From contig JAWNGF010000005.1 in the NCBI GenBank assembly GCA_037039685.1, positions 558,001 through 622,000 on the forward strand: a stretch of DNA of 64,000 nucleotides, read 5' to 3'. Positions 1 to 11,833 of this stretch are shown in pieces. Origin of the DNA: Ceratobasidium sp. AG-K. Lineage: Eukaryota > Basidiomycota > Agaricomycetes > Cantharellales > Ceratobasidiaceae. The translations under genes were made by a program, and so were the position numbers. Position 1 is the first letter of the stretch. The number at the start of each line of letters is the position of its first letter. The notes under the pieces are model-generated. The model was not told the origin of the DNA, made no database searches, and was given only the letters and a program-made list of their open reading frames with translations.

Positions 1-815
1 GCGGCATTGAGAATATCTGTGAGGGTTCCTTGAAGAGTGTTGATGGAGTTGTTGAAGATCTGCTGATTATTTGCCAAGACCTGGGTGGCCTGTTCTAACC
101 TGTTGAGTCTTCTGTCAATCACTATTCCCATTCCCTCAATGACCCTTAAGAGTGTGTTGTGTCTTCCAAGGTGAAGATCATCAAGGTCATCAAGATTGCC
201 AATCACGGTTCTACTGCTGGAGCTGGAACTTGAACTGAGATTTCCAGGTACGTCTTGGTCCTCCGTTGTTGGTTGCTGGGAATATCCTTGTGGTCCATAT
301 GGCAGTGCAGGGTTTATGGGTGTCACGGCTTGGGAGCTTATTGGGATTGGACCGGCATTGGTGATAGTACCTCCAATCTGGGGAACTTGCGGAGCATGTG
401 GAATGTGTGGCGTAGGTGGGGGTCTGATAGGGACAAGGGATATGCCCCCATGAGCTTCAGGCTGGGGGGAAAAGAACTGTCTTCTGAATGCCATGGGCCA
501 TAGTGGACGTGAGGGTCCGGGACTTGCGTTAGAAATGGGAATTCAAATTGTGGTTGGTGTGGGGTCATCGGTGATATCTCCTGGTTCCCTATTAATAATT
601 GTAGGTTCTTCTTGGATGACTGAAGCATTTTTGGTATTGAACGTTCTGGGCATAGAAGCTTGACTTTGTGCTCGAGACCTTGCTGGTCCTCCAGCCCGTG
701 CTTGTGCGATATCTTGTTCATTGAGAGAACTTGTGGGTCTTGCAGCCCTACTTGGTCCTCTCCTTGTTGATAGTGGGGTTGAGAGGCGTGATCCTGCATC
801 CTCCTGGATGGACAT
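1..815 (-). pseudogene. Gag (N-terminal part) of element A, broken
   Basis: The reading frame begins with Met-Ser-Ile-Gln at 815 and is homologous to the start of gag in element B (11,854). After about 90 residues it hits an in-frame TGA at 543-545, beyond which the same frame is open again (SPQPEAHGG... region). Element B has the same stop at the homologous codon (ATT TGA). It continues through a Ser-rich linker into the helical part seen in B before leaving the window. This would be a structural particle protein; the copy is interrupted and partial. Confidence 0.75.
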
Positions 816-837
816 GATTGATAAGCTTGTTTTGTAA

Positions 838-1294
838 TGTCGTAAGCTTCTTCTTGGTGGCTATGAGACAAGCTGCAATGGAGAGTGGACGGCACTAAGA
901 CCTAAGCGACCTCTTGAACCGCAACACACTTAAGTGTCTGTAGGCACTTGAGGGTAGGGGTGGTTCAAAGTGTCACTCAGAAGGGATGTTTGACGAGACA
1001 AAACAAGCTGGGGTTTACCCGGCTTGTTAGTCCTCTATATATATTCAAGAAGAGGGCAAGTCATACAAGGTGCAGCCACATGAGTCAAAGCAGTCAACCA
1101 ATCAGGAGTGTCTGTATGAGTCATGCTGTATGAACAGACATGACTTGTGCAAAGCACACCTGCGTTACACAATGTAACAGGAAAACCACACGGAGGTGGC
1201 AACGCTGTGGGAAAAGAGAAACAAAACATAACACACAGTCACAAGACAGGGCAAGACGCAGACAAGTCCAATGGAGTGAGCAAGGCCCACAACA
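838..1294 (-). repeat. 5' LTR of element A
   Basis: 457 bp, closely similar to the 455-bp LTRs at 11,377 and 18,127. It keeps the TATATATA promoter core (plus-strand position about 1,035) and, about 33 nt downstream in the direction of transcription, the 12-nt AGCTTGTTTTGT motif (minus strand, 998-1,009). That motif is complementary to the primer-binding stretch at 824-835. Confidence 0.85.
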
Positions 1295-2903
1295 GAAGCC
1301 TTCTAGCCACTTGTTGGTGTTTTCCAGTAGCGCATCTGTTTCAGGGTGGTATGCTGTGCTGAAAGTAGGGTGTATTCCTAGACACCTGTATACTACTTCT
1401 AGGAACTGTGATTTGAAGGTTGTTCCTCTGTCTGATACTGTGGTTTTGGGGAATCCATGGATTTGCCATATATGTTGGACAAAGATCTCTGCTGGTTGTT
1501 CCAAGTTTGTTGCTTTTTTACAGGCAATGAAATGTGCCATTCTTGAGAAGTGATCAATTACTACCAGGATACTATCTTTGCCTTCCAACTTTGGTATCTT
1601 GACAATGAAGTCATATGCAATGTCTTCCCATGGCTATTCAGGATGAGGTAATGGTCTCAGGGGGACTGATTGTTTACATCCCTTCCCCTTTGGCATGTTG
1701 CACATGAGTCAACATATTGGTTGACTTGTGCTTTCATGCCTGGCCAGTAGTATTTTGTTGATGTAAATTCAAATGTTCAGGCTTGTCCTTGGTGTCCAGC
1801 TATTTGGCTGTTGAGATATAGCCTTAGGATATTTAGTCGTATGTCCTTATCTTCAGGGATGACAGTTTTCCTTTGGTACCAAAGAAGGTTTTTGTTGAAC
1901 TCATAGTCCCTGAATTGCTTTTTTATGGTTGGGGGTAGATCTTCCTTTCCCTTGACCATTGATACCTGGGTACTAAGGTTTTTGTCCTCTTCTTGTCCTT
2001 CCTTGATTTCTGAAATGATATCAATTCCAAGGGCAGCAGAGAATCTTTTGAAAGTTTTGGCAGACATCATGACTTGTTTTTCAGTAGGTCATTGTAGTTG
2101 CTTCTTCTAGGCAGTATGTCTGGCTTTGTGGATATTTTTACTGGTCAATAGTGTGATTTGTAGTTATATGATGATGGTAGTTGGTACCATCTGCTGTGTC
2201 TTCTATTGAAGATTATGGTATTTTGGCAATCAACAAGGTTTCAATGGTCCATATACACAATTATTAGGAGCTTTGTTCCTTTGAGGTGTACATGCCAGTG
2301 GGTAAGGGCTTCAATGATGGCTAGGAGCTCCTTGTTGTGGGTATTGTAGTTGAGCTCAGCTGGCTTGAATCCCTTGGATTGAAAGCCAATTGGATGTAGA
2401 TACCCATCTGATTGTCTCTGGGACAGTATTGCTCCCATCACTACTCCTGAGGTGTCTGTCTCTAGGTAGTACTGTTTTGATTTGTTGGGGTGTGCAAGCA
2501 ATGGATCTGTTGATATGAGTGGTTTTGGTTCATCAAAGGCATTTTGATGTTCCTCATTCTATTCCAATTTCCTGTCCTTATGAGTCAATTGTGTTAGGGG
2601 TTTGACAGCTGTCAATAGGGATACTACAAATTTTCTGTAGAAGTTTGCAAATCCTATGAAGGAATGTAGTTGTTTTGCTATTTTGGGTATATGCTATTCT
2701 AGGAATGTCTTGACCTTGTCTTTGTGCATGTAAATCCCATGTTCATCTATGACAAATCCCACCCAGTCAGCCTTCTTCTTGTAGAAGTGGCATTTCTTGA
2801 TGTTTCCATATAGGTGGTTTTGTTGTAGCCTTTCTAGGACTGCTCTCACATCCTTTGTGTACTGTGATCTTTCTCTGGATATGAAAAGGATATCACCAAT
2901 ATG
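1295..2903 (-). pseudogene. Gypsy pol relic F (RT C-terminus, RNase H, integrase core)
   Basis: Decayed minus-strand pol of the D family. Running from 2,903 down it shows the end of the reverse transcriptase (ILFISRE..., then VGFVIDEHGI and SFIGFANFY). RNase H follows at 2,501-2,241 (YYLETDTSG, NYNTHNKELLAIIEALTHW). Then come a spacer (2,070-1,777) and an integrase core to about 1,300 (DSILVVIDHFSRMAHFIA, TVSDRGTTF, HPETDALLEN). Several stops and frameshifts separate the blocks. The integrase frame is cut by element A at 1,294/1,295, and the RT frame is cut near its YIDD motif by the Tc1 end at 2,904. No LTR of its own is visible in the window. Confidence 0.8.
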
Positions 2904-2975
2904 CAGTGCTGCAAAAAATCAATCACAAAAACCATGTGCAGGTAGTGCAGGCCAGCTGGGGGATGGTGTGTTGAA

Positions 2976-4246
2976 TTATGTCAGCCAGTTGCCATATGCA
3001 AGGTCACTGTGCTTTTTGGCTACCAAATGAGTCATGTTTGGCCTTGTTTGGATCTGTGGTTGGGGAGAAATGCAACATCTGCCAAAAAGGTTCTTGCAAT
3101 CAATTGTTTGCAAGGCATACATGGATAACAAAGTCAGACAAAATCTGTAGTTAATGGACCCCCCCTTAGCCTTGATCACCTCCCTCATCCTATTGGGCAT
3201 GCTGCTGATCAGATTCTGACACAGCTCTGGCTCCACCTTCTCCCACTCCACCTGAAACCTTTCCCACAGCTCCAAAACCCCCCTTGGAGGATGTTCATGC
3301 TCCCCCAGCCTCCTTTTGATGATGCCCCATAAGTTTTCAATTGGATTGAGATCTGGGGAGTTGGAAGGCCATTCCATGACCTCAAAACCATTGTCAGCTA
3401 GCCAATTTGTTGCCAATTTGGACTTGTGAGCAGGAGCATTGTCCTGTTGGAAGATAATGTCTTCCACCTCCTTCCCATGATACTCCAAAGTCTGCATCAA
3501 CTCATCCTCCAAAATCTCCACATAGACCTCCTTGGTAACTGTGTCTTCAATCTTGGTAGCATAGCCAGGCCCATCCCAACAAAAACAGCCCCAAATCTGA
3601 ATAGACCCTCCACCTGAGTGAGCTGTGGGCTGGATAGCTGCACCACTAAGCTCCTGGCCAGGCCTAATCCACACCCATTGTTGGCCATCTGACCCTAGGC
3701 GGTTGATTTTGGTCTCATCTGACCACATGACCCCTTTCCAGTCCTTGACAGTCCAGTGGCAGTGGGCATGAGCAAAGGATAGTTAAGCATTGCAGATATG
3801 TTTAGGGAGTTTGGGCTTTGTAACCTTCTTCTTGGCCTTGAAACCAGCATCCTTGAGTGTCTGGCAGACAGTTTCACGGCTAAGAGTGTGCCCCTCAGCT
3901 GTCCTGTATGTCCTAGCCACAGAGGAAGCAGTTGCAGAGTTGCCATTGGTGACAGAGCAAACCAGGTGGTGAGTTGTAGCAGGGGTGACTTTGAGAGGAT
4001 GGCCTGGGGGTTTGCAAGGAAGGTTGGGACAGTGTATATTGCGCAGTTTAGAGATGTGTCCCTCACTAACTCCAGTAGTCCTAGAGATTTCAGCATGACA
4101 GAGGCCAGCATCAAGCTTAGCAAGCACAGAAACAAGCTTGGAGGGGGAAATGGCCTTAGGCATGAAGGACAAGAGCTGGAGGGGTGCTGCAGTCCTGGGT
4201 GGTGAGCAGGGTGGTAGATATACAACTGGGGGTGCCACTGACATCA
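2976..4246 (-). pseudogene. Tc1-type DD34E transposase, one internal stop
   Basis: The frame runs from the D insertion point (4,246) to about 2,976. The N-terminal half holds a helix-turn-helix region (LVSVLAKLDAG...ISRTTGVSEGHISKLR) and a second DNA-binding segment. The catalytic half has WSDETKIN, then QQDNAPAH, then SPDLNPIENLW. There are 34 residues between the second Asp and the Glu, which defines the Tc1 DD34E type. A TAA at 3,783-3,785 interrupts an otherwise open frame between the two halves, and element D separates the extreme N-terminus (about 19,341-19,420). The frame runs past the usual C-terminal end to 2,976. The enzyme would cut and paste the element at TA sites; this copy is very probably inactive. 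Confidence 0.88.
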
Positions 4247-4801
4247 TGTTGCAACCCTCTATGCCGGTTGACCAACAACAGTGACTGTTCTTGCCTTAGT
4301 CATAGAGACTGGCCTCAATATGCCTGACAGGCTCCTTAGACTGTTTGCTAAGTTGCTAGTGCAACCTTAGCGTCAATATTGATGATGGTCAAAGGCCCAC
4401 TTAGATGAGAGACAAAGGCTGTAAGGCCTTTGGGACTTAGAGTGCACTCTGAGGGGAGAGATGATGAGGCAAAGCAAGCTGGAGTAATTCCATGCTTGCA
4501 AGCCAGTATATATAGCCTGAGGCAAAAATGCCTCAAAGTGGTACAATACAAATACTGGCCAATCAGGCACCAGTATCAGTCAGCAATCACAAAGTACTTC
4601 TGGAAGAATATTCCAGAAGCACAATCCTTCCAAGGGAAAAGATCCAGAAGACAGCAAGGCCGTATGGGCCATGGTGACACATCATCCATACACTGCACTA
4701 AACGCAGGAGAGGGCACTACATTGTACATTGGGCGCTTAAGGGGCCAGAGTCCAAGCCACACACAGTCAGAGTCCAAGGATGTTGTACATGGGTCATGAC
4801 A
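4247..4801 (-). repeat. 3' LTR of element D
   Basis: 555 bp, TGTTGCAACC...TCATGACA in plus orientation, a near-identical partner of 18,786-19,340. It is flanked on the left by CATCA and on the right by the polypurine tract. It contains a TATATATA box near 4,509. Confidence 0.93.
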
Positions 4802-4815
4802 TTGCCCCCCCTTTA
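4802..4815 (-). other. Polypurine tract of element D
   Basis: On the minus strand this reads TAAAGGGGGGGCAA directly before the 3' LTR. It is the expected primer for plus-strand DNA synthesis. Confidence 0.8.
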
Positions 4816-4841
4816 GGTCGGGCATATGGGACCATGCATGA

Positions 4842-6107
4842 CTACTTTTGGGCAATCCATTCCTTGATTGCCACCCATCCCTCTTGTTCTGCCAGGGCCT
4901 GCATGTCCTCCTCCAGATGCACGTTCATCGCATCCCACTTTGCCTGCTCAAAGTCCCGCTCCTGCTGGAGCAGTTGGGAGAGAGCCTGGGAGCATTGACG
5001 TTCCTGTTCAAGGAGGCACCAGCGTTCCCTGTTGACCCAGGCCTCTTGGCACGCGTTGTGCCATTGTTCGAGGGCAGGGGGGGAGATCTCCCCCCATTGG
5101 ACCATTCCATGGGCCTCAAGGACCTCGGTGTCACAAGGCATTTGGTCGTATGCCGGGGCGGGGGGTGTGTCATTGAGTTCCTGCTCAACCTCAGCCATGA
5201 GACGTTTGATTTGGGCCCGGGCCCGCTCCATTGCTTCATTGAATTGCTGCTTGAGCAGCAAGGGATTGGCGGGGATTTCAGGAGGGGCAGGCAGCTCATC
5301 GGCTGCCAGAGAGGGAGCAGGGACCATGGGTGCTGGGGGGGTCCCGGAGGACTGCCGCATAGGAGGGTTGGCTTTGGGGCGCTTCCCAAAAGGGGGCTTG
5401 GTGGCGGTGGGAGCTGGGCTGGGTCCCCAGGTTGCTCAACTACTTTTGGCCTGCTCCAGTGCAGGCCAATTGTTGTTGGCTTCTGTTGTGGTAGGCCGGT
5501 ATGAGTAGTTGCTAGAGGTGAGGGGGTTTGGCATACTGGGTTTGGCCTTGGGGATGTTGACGTCCCATCCCAACTCAGTGTCCTCCTCCACCCACATCAA
5601 TCCTTCTCCTGCCTCCCATCGTGTCGCCTTGTAGGATAGGCAGCAATCGTCGATTCACTTCCACCACCCGTCTTCCCTCCACTCATATCCCATGTCGACA
5701 TTCCAGGCATCGGCACTTTTGAGGACCACATCATGGATGGTGTGGCCGATGCAACCTTGGCAGGTGTATATCTTGTGCTGCTTGAGGGCGGCACGGTCAA
5801 GGGGCTTTGCATTGGGTCGCCCCACCCATAGCATATTGCCGTAGTCGTTGTGCTTGAGGGACTTGAGGTCGGGTGTCCAGCTGAGCACATTGCGCTTCTT
5901 GATGGGGATATACCCCAGTCCACATCCTGGGTCAAGGACTTTGGCCAATTCCTTGGCCTCGATGAAGGTCCAGGGGGCAGTCCCCCGGTTGACGACGGCG
6001 TACTTGCCTTGTCCAGCAAGTTGGAGAGCCCTGCCAAAGGCAGTGGTGGAGGCATTGGCCCGGCAGGCAGTGTGGATGGCGGCCTTTGAGATGCGGACAG
6101 CAGGCAT
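4842..6107 (-). pseudogene. 3' accessory reading frame of element D (two stops)
   Basis: One frame runs from ATG 6,107 (MPAVRISKAA) to a stop at 4,842, broken by in-frame TGAs near 5,655 and 5,440. It is about 420 residues in all. The first 150 residues contain WVGRPNAKPLD and then CQGC (5,751-5,762) followed by VVLKSADAW. This core is also present in the 3' frames of elements B and C. The C-terminal 170 residues are Pro/Ala-rich, then strongly charged and helical (QQFNEAMERARAQIKRL..., QALAEQEGW), probably coiled coil. I recognise no known domain. It lies after integrase in its own frame. It could be a retroelement accessory protein. Confidence 0.6.
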
Positions 6108-6347
6108 GTTTTAGTTAAAACAGGTTGTTGGTGTTGGGCTTGGTAGAGCAAGTTTGGTTGAGTGAGCTGAGTAGCTGGAGTGATGATTTCTGCCGCTCTG
6201 GCTCTTGTCCTTTTATCCTTCAACAATTTCACATGCGGTTTGATGTTTGGCAGAAGTGGTGCCAATGGGAAGTCCTTCTGGAATTTCCTTAGCAGTTCTG
6301 TCATTTTGGCAAACTTTTCCACTCATTCTTCAGTGTCTTCTTGGGCG

Positions 6348-9300
6348 CTATATCCCTTCCATAGGTCTGGTCTTGAAGTCCTTAGTAAGGAGCCATAGGT
6401 GATCACCTTCCTTGTATTGTTGTTCAGGGGTTTCTTTGGTGATTCTGTGGTATTCCATCATTGCTTTTGTTTCTTCCCATACGGTGTTTAGGTTTTCCGC
6501 CCACTGGTTCCCTTCTGGTGATTCAGTGACATATTCCTCTATGGACCATTTGGGGTTCTTTCCAAAGACCACTTTGAAAGGAGTTTTGCCAGTTGTCCTA
6601 TTGATGTGATTGTTGTGACAAAATTCCGCAATAGGTAGCCATTTAACCCAGTCGTCCTGGTTATAGTTGCAAAAGATTCTTGGGAATCCTTCTAGCCACT
6701 TGTTTGTGTTTTTGGCTAGCCCATCAGTTTGTGGATGAAAGGCCATGCTAAAAGTGGGGTGTATCCCTAGTCGCTTATACACTGCCTCCAGGAAGTGTGA
6801 TTTGAAGGTTGTTCCCCTATCAGAGACTGTTGTTTTGGGGAGCCCATGGATACGCCATATGTTCCGCACAAAGATCTTGGCTAGCTGTTCTGAGTTGGTG
6901 CTTTCATTGCATGCAATGAAATGTGCCATCCTTGAGAAGCAATCTACTACCACAAGGATGCTATCATTTCCTTCTGATTTGGGTAGTTTGACAATAAAGT
7001 CATATGCAATATCTTCCCAAGGTTTCTCCAGTATCCGCACGGGTTTGAGTGGGACTGGTTTTTTGTGTCCCTTTCCCCTTTGGCATACTTCACATGTGTC
7101 CACATATCTATTGATTTGTGCCTTTATGCCAGGCCAGTAGTATTTCCTTGCTACAAGCTCAAGCGTCCTTGCTTGTCCTTGATGTCCTGCTATTGGACTA
7201 TCATGTGTAGTCGTAGGATGTTTAAGCGCACATCCTTATCTTCAGGGATGACAATCTTCCCCTGGTACCAGAGGAGATCTTTGTTGTACTCATAGTCCTT
7301 GAATTGCTTTTTGACTGTGGGAGGCAGATCCTCCTTTCCTTTGACCGTTGTGGTAAGGGTTCTGAGATTTTCATCTTCTTCCTGCCCTTCCTTGATGTCT
7401 GATATGATATCCACCCATAGGTCTGCCAAAAAGCCTTTGAAAGTTTTGGCAGCAATCATTACTTGTTCCACATTGGGAATATCATCATGGTCGCTTCTTC
7501 TAGACAGGATATTGGGTTTTGTTCCCATTTTTCTGGGTCGATAGTGTATCTCATAATTATATGAGCTAAGGAGCAGGTACCATCGTGCATGTCTTCTGTT
7601 GAAGTTTCTATTACTTCCCCAATATATGAGATTCTGGTGATTGGTGTATACAATTACCGGTAGACTAGTCCCTTCCAGGTGTATGCGCCAATGAGTAAGT
7701 GCTTCTATGATAGCTAGGAGCTCCTTATCATGTGTATTGTAGTTAAGCTCAGCTGGTTTGAAGCTTTTTGATAAGAAGCCAATGGGATGCAAATACCCAT
7801 CTGATTGTTGTTGAGACAATATTGCTCCCATTGCCACCCCTGAGGCGTCGGTTTCTAGGTAGCATTGCTTTGATTCGTCAGGGTGTGCAAGGACGGGTTC
7901 TTCCAAAAATTAGTTGCTTGAGTTCTTCAAATGCCTTTTGATGCTCTTCTCCCTATTCCCACTTCTTATCTTTATGAGTGAGCTGAGTCAAGGGTTTTAC
8001 AACAGAGGAGAAGGATACAACAAATCTTTGGTAGAAGTTTGCAAATCCAATGAAGGATTGGAGTTTTTTTACTGTTTTTGGTGTGGGCCATTCCTGGATA
8101 GTTTTGACTTTGTCCTTGTGCATGGAGATACCATGTTTGTCCACAACAAATCCCACCCAGTTGGCTTTCTTCTAGAAGAAGTAGCATTTTTTTGATATTC
8201 CCATAGAGATGATGTCCTTGCAAGAGTTCCAATACTTCTTGGAGATCTTGTGTGTGTTTCTCGCAACCTCTGGAAATGACTAGGATGTTGTCAATGTATA
8301 CAACTACAGACACCCCTTTCTTGTATCTAAAAATGTGGTCCATGTATTGTTGGAAGGTAGACGGGCCGTTCTTTAGTCCCATGCCCATTACCGTGTATTC
8401 GAAGAGACCTTCCGCTGTTCTAAATGCTGTTTTCCATTTGTCTCCTTCCTTGATTCTGATGTTCCAGAATCCATTCTTCAAATCTAGGGTAGAAATGAAA
8501 GTTCTTTGTCATGTTCTTCCCCAGTTTTCTTGAAGACATCAAGTAGTTCTTCCAGAAGCAGTACAGTGTATCGATCAGCTATTGTTATAGCATTTATTCT
8601 GGTCTAGTCTATCACTGTTTGGAGGTTGGGTATGGCTTGTCCCGGTTTTAGTGCCTTTTCAACAAAGAAGGCCCCGGCGGCAACGGGGAATTTACTTGGC
8701 CTTATTCTTCCTGAAGCCAATTCCTCTTTCACATATTGCTTCTGTGCTTCTCTTTCTTTCGGGGAAAGAGGGTATGCCTTTCTGGGTTTGGGCAGCGCTG
8801 CTCCCTCGATGAGGTCTATTGTGCAATCCCATTCCCTATGTTCTGGCAGCTGGTCATATTTTTCTTCATCAAAGACGTCTTGGTAGTCCTGTAATTCTTC
8901 TGGTAGGCCTTCCAATTTAGCTGCTTTAGCTTGGATAAGATTGTCACGCCAGTTGATTTCAAAGGGTGCCCATGTAATATCCGGGTTGACTTCTTTTAGC
9001 CACGTCATTCCCAGTATCATAGGTTGTGTTCCTGTTGGCATGCAGTAGAGCTTTTGCGTGAAGGTTCTTCCTTGGAGCGCAAAGGTGACCTTAGTCCGGA
9101 AGTGTATAGTTCCCTTCTCCGTTTTTCCATTGATCATTTCAACACTTCTGGGAGTTTGAAGTTCAATGAGAGAGAGATTATTTCTCCTAGCATACTTGAT
9201 ATCCATGAAGTTTCTTGTAGATCCTGAGTCAATGAGTGTTGGTGTTTTATCCGTGATTCCCTCTATCTTTGTATATACCATGGGTGATTCATTTGATGCT

Positions 9301-9350
9301 TTGCAGTAATATACATTTGATAGAGGTTTGTTTGAGGTATCACTAGACAT
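6348..9350 (-). pseudogene. Pol of element D (protease, RT, RNase H, integrase), broken
   Basis: The blocks shift among three frames. From 9,350: aspartic protease (LIDSGSTRNFMD), a linker, and the RT N-terminus to 8,604. The RT core is at 8,481 (WKTAFRTAEGLFEY, then YIDNIL where YIDD is expected) and its C-terminus at 8,156 (FIGFANFYQRF). RNase H is at 7,906-7,190 ([31 protein letters not shown]). Integrase is at 7,103-6,348 (CEVCQRGKGHKK, TVSDRGTTF, HPQTDGLAKN). The expected catalytic Glu of integrase is Lys in the last motif. The frame ends soon after the GDHLWLL motif, and the chromodomain seen in the other elements is missing or deleted. It is inactive. Confidence 0.9.
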
Positions 9351-9367
9351 GGTGCTAGGACACCTAT

Positions 9368-11371
9368 CTAGTTTTCTGACTCCGAGGCAGTTGAGACTAC
9401 CTCTTCAATGGTAGCGGAGACTTCTGCCGCTTTTCCTTTGATTGGTTGTTTCCCTTTGTCAACGTAGGCCCATCCTGTGTGGCAATCCTTCATCATATGG
9501 TTGGGTTTGCCACATTTGATGCACAGGTTCTCCTTCTTGTGGCGTTCCTTTTCTTCATTGGGTACTTGGATGATAGTAGTATTTCTGCCAGTGTTTGGGC
9601 CTTGAGGTTTCCTTTGATCCTTCTGTTTTCCTTTATCCAATTTCGTCAGATTCAGTTGCTTGGCCTGGAGTGCGAGCTGCATCCAATCTTGCAAGGTCCT
9701 TGCATTATGGTGGTTGTAGTTGTGCATTTCTTCCCTTATGAGTTCCTGTTTGATGGTGTGTTGCAGGCCATGTCAGAAGCGTGTGATGAGGGCGTCTTTG
9801 TTCCATTCTACGTCTTGCTGTAGAAGGCAGAAGTCTGTGATGTATTCCGACGCGCTCTTGTTTTGGTAAAGCTTCTGTAGTTTAGTTTCAGCATCTAGTT
9901 GTTTAGCCAGATCCGTCCATTGTTCAATAAAAGCTGTCTGTAGTTCATCCCAGCTTGTGAGCCAAAGATGGGGACGTTGATCATTATAGGCATTCAGGGT
10001 GGGTTGTGCCCAATTTGCTGGTTGTCCTTCTTTCATATTGATCAAGAAGGTGGCAATTTTGCTAAGATCAGTGTCATAGTAGTTTTCATTGATGCAGAAG
10101 TAGGCCTTCATTTGTGAGAGAAAAGTTTCAGCAGCTGTTCCTCTTGTTCCATCAAAGGGTTTTGGCATTTTCTGTTTAGATGATGGTCTGCCTCCATTTC
10201 CTCTCTGAGTCTGGATGATGATTGTTTGGTCCCTTTGCCACACTTGATGTCCTGATTGATTTTCCACATGGGAAGATGGAGGGGATGGGGACGATGATGG
10301 ACTGGGCACTCTTCTTGGTCCACCCTGTCCATGACCCAAGGGCAATGATGGAGGAAGCAGAGGGTTGGGAGGAGGTGGTGTTCTCCTACTTTCCTGTGAG
10401 CGTCGCTCATTTCTATCATCCATTTGCCGCTTGCCAATATTTTGGACGTCAAGCATGATTTGGTCTACAGTTGTTTCTGTCCTTCCAATGTGTGTAGCCA
10501 TGGCAAGTAGTGCTAGTTGTTGGGCTTCCGTAGTGGTTTGGTATTCCCTTTACAGGGCTTGGATTGTTGCCTCCATTGTTTCTAGTTGGGTATTTTTGTC
10601 CATTGATAGACAGATTGATACCTGCTTGATGACAACCAGTTGTTCAGTCAATTTGTTCCATAGTGTTTGTTGCTGTGTCCATTTGGTTCTGGACTTGCTG
10701 CATTACATTTTCTACAGTTCCAATCCTTTCTAAGAAGGTATTGACTGTATCTTTGGTTTGTTGCCCAATACATTCAAGTATCTGTAAGGAGTTAGTTGTG
10801 TCAGCAATTTGAGTGTCCCACCTTCTTTCCAGGGTCTCAATTCTTGCTGCCATGATTGCGTTGTTTTCCATGTATTCTCTCTGTATTCTGTCATAGATGG
10901 CCTGGAAGACTTCCACTTCTCTGCCTTCTGTGTTGACAATTCACTGGTTCCTTTGGATAGTTCTATCAGTTGATGTTGTATCAATTGACCCACTTGCGCT
11001 GGTGCGCAATACTGATCTAGATGGTACTGAAGAAGCGTTGTCTCCCTTTACATAGTCAAGTCTTGGCATAGGGTTTTCTGTATTGCCACTATTGGATTTG
11101 TGATGGATTGTTGAGAAAGTAAGTGGTGACCATTGTACGGTTATCCTGGGATGTGAAGGACCTGGTGTGGCATTTCTTGGTTGGTCACCGACAATCTGTA
11201 TCTTTCGTTCAGCCCGTGGTGATTCAATGATTGGGACGGTTATTGTTATTGGTGCCGGTGGCTCAGTTCCCGTTGTGTTGGGTATTGTTATTGTTCCTGG
11301 TGTAGTGTCTTCTACTTTGGCCAAGTTTTCCCTGATGTTTCCCAAGCCTCCTGGGACAGTTCCTGCGCTAG
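9368..11371 (-). pseudogene. Gag of element D, main part
   Basis: This continues from the short N-terminal exon-like piece at 18,582-18,735, from which it is separated by element B. It contains a helical region (10,916-10,644: ARIETLERRWDTQIADTT...), a Pro-rich linker, and a capsid-like helical core (10,170-9,773: FDGTRGTAAETFLSQMKAYF..., LQKLYQNKSASEYITDF). A CCHC zinc knuckle, CIKCGKPNHMMKDC, follows near 9,500. Stops occur at about 10,941, 10,644 and 9,773, with one frameshift near 10,550. The true end is at 9,368, 18 nt before pol. Confidence 0.85.
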
Positions 11372-11376
11372 GTGGT

Positions 11377-11831
11377 TGTTGTGAGCTAGCTCTCTCCATT
11401 GGACTTGCCTGTTGTCTTGCCCACCTGTGTTCTCTTTTGCTTTGTGTTTCTGTTTCTGTTTGCCGCGTTGCCACCTTCTTGTGGTTATTCTGTTACATTG
11501 TGTAATGTGGCTGTGCTTTTTACAAGTCATGTCTGTTCATACAGCATGACTCACTTGGACACTCCTGACTGGCTGCTGTGTATGACTCGCGTGGCTGCGC
11601 CTTGTATGACTCGGCCACTTTCTGAATATATATAGAGAACCAACAAGCCTGGCAACCCCAGCTTGTTTTGTCTCGTCTAACATCCCCTTTGAGTGACACT
11701 TTGAACCACCCCTACCCTCAAGAGCGTACAGACGCTTAAGTGTGTTGCAGTTCAAGAGGTTACTTAGGTCTTAGTGCTGTCCACTCTCCATTGCGGCTTG
11801 TCTCATAGACACCAAGAAGAAGCTTACCACA
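11377..11831 (+). repeat. 5' LTR of element B
   Basis: 455 bp. TATATATA at 11,627-11,634 is followed about 33 nt downstream by AGCTTGTTTTGT (11,660-11,671), the likely start of the transcript. It ends ...CTTACCACA and matches 18,127-18,581. Confidence 0.93.
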
Positions 11832-11833
11832 TT

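Larger units (their letters stand above)
1..1294 (-). mobile_element. Gypsy/Tf1-like retrotransposon A, 5' end only
   Basis: This is the 5' end of a minus-strand LTR retrotransposon of the same family as the full-length elements at 11,377 and 19,736. It consists of a 5' LTR (838-1,294), a self-priming site (824-835) and the N-terminal half of gag, and the rest lies beyond the left edge. The LTR starts TGTTGTGGGC and ends ACA on the minus strand. It interrupts the integrase reading frame of an older element at 1,295. The target-site duplication cannot be checked because the 3' end is outside the window. Confidence 0.85.

Noticed and set aside
338..895. 185-codon minus-strand frame over the A gag and LTR
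   Set aside because: It is read in a different frame from gag and crosses the LTR boundary. The homologous region in B and C supports the other frame.
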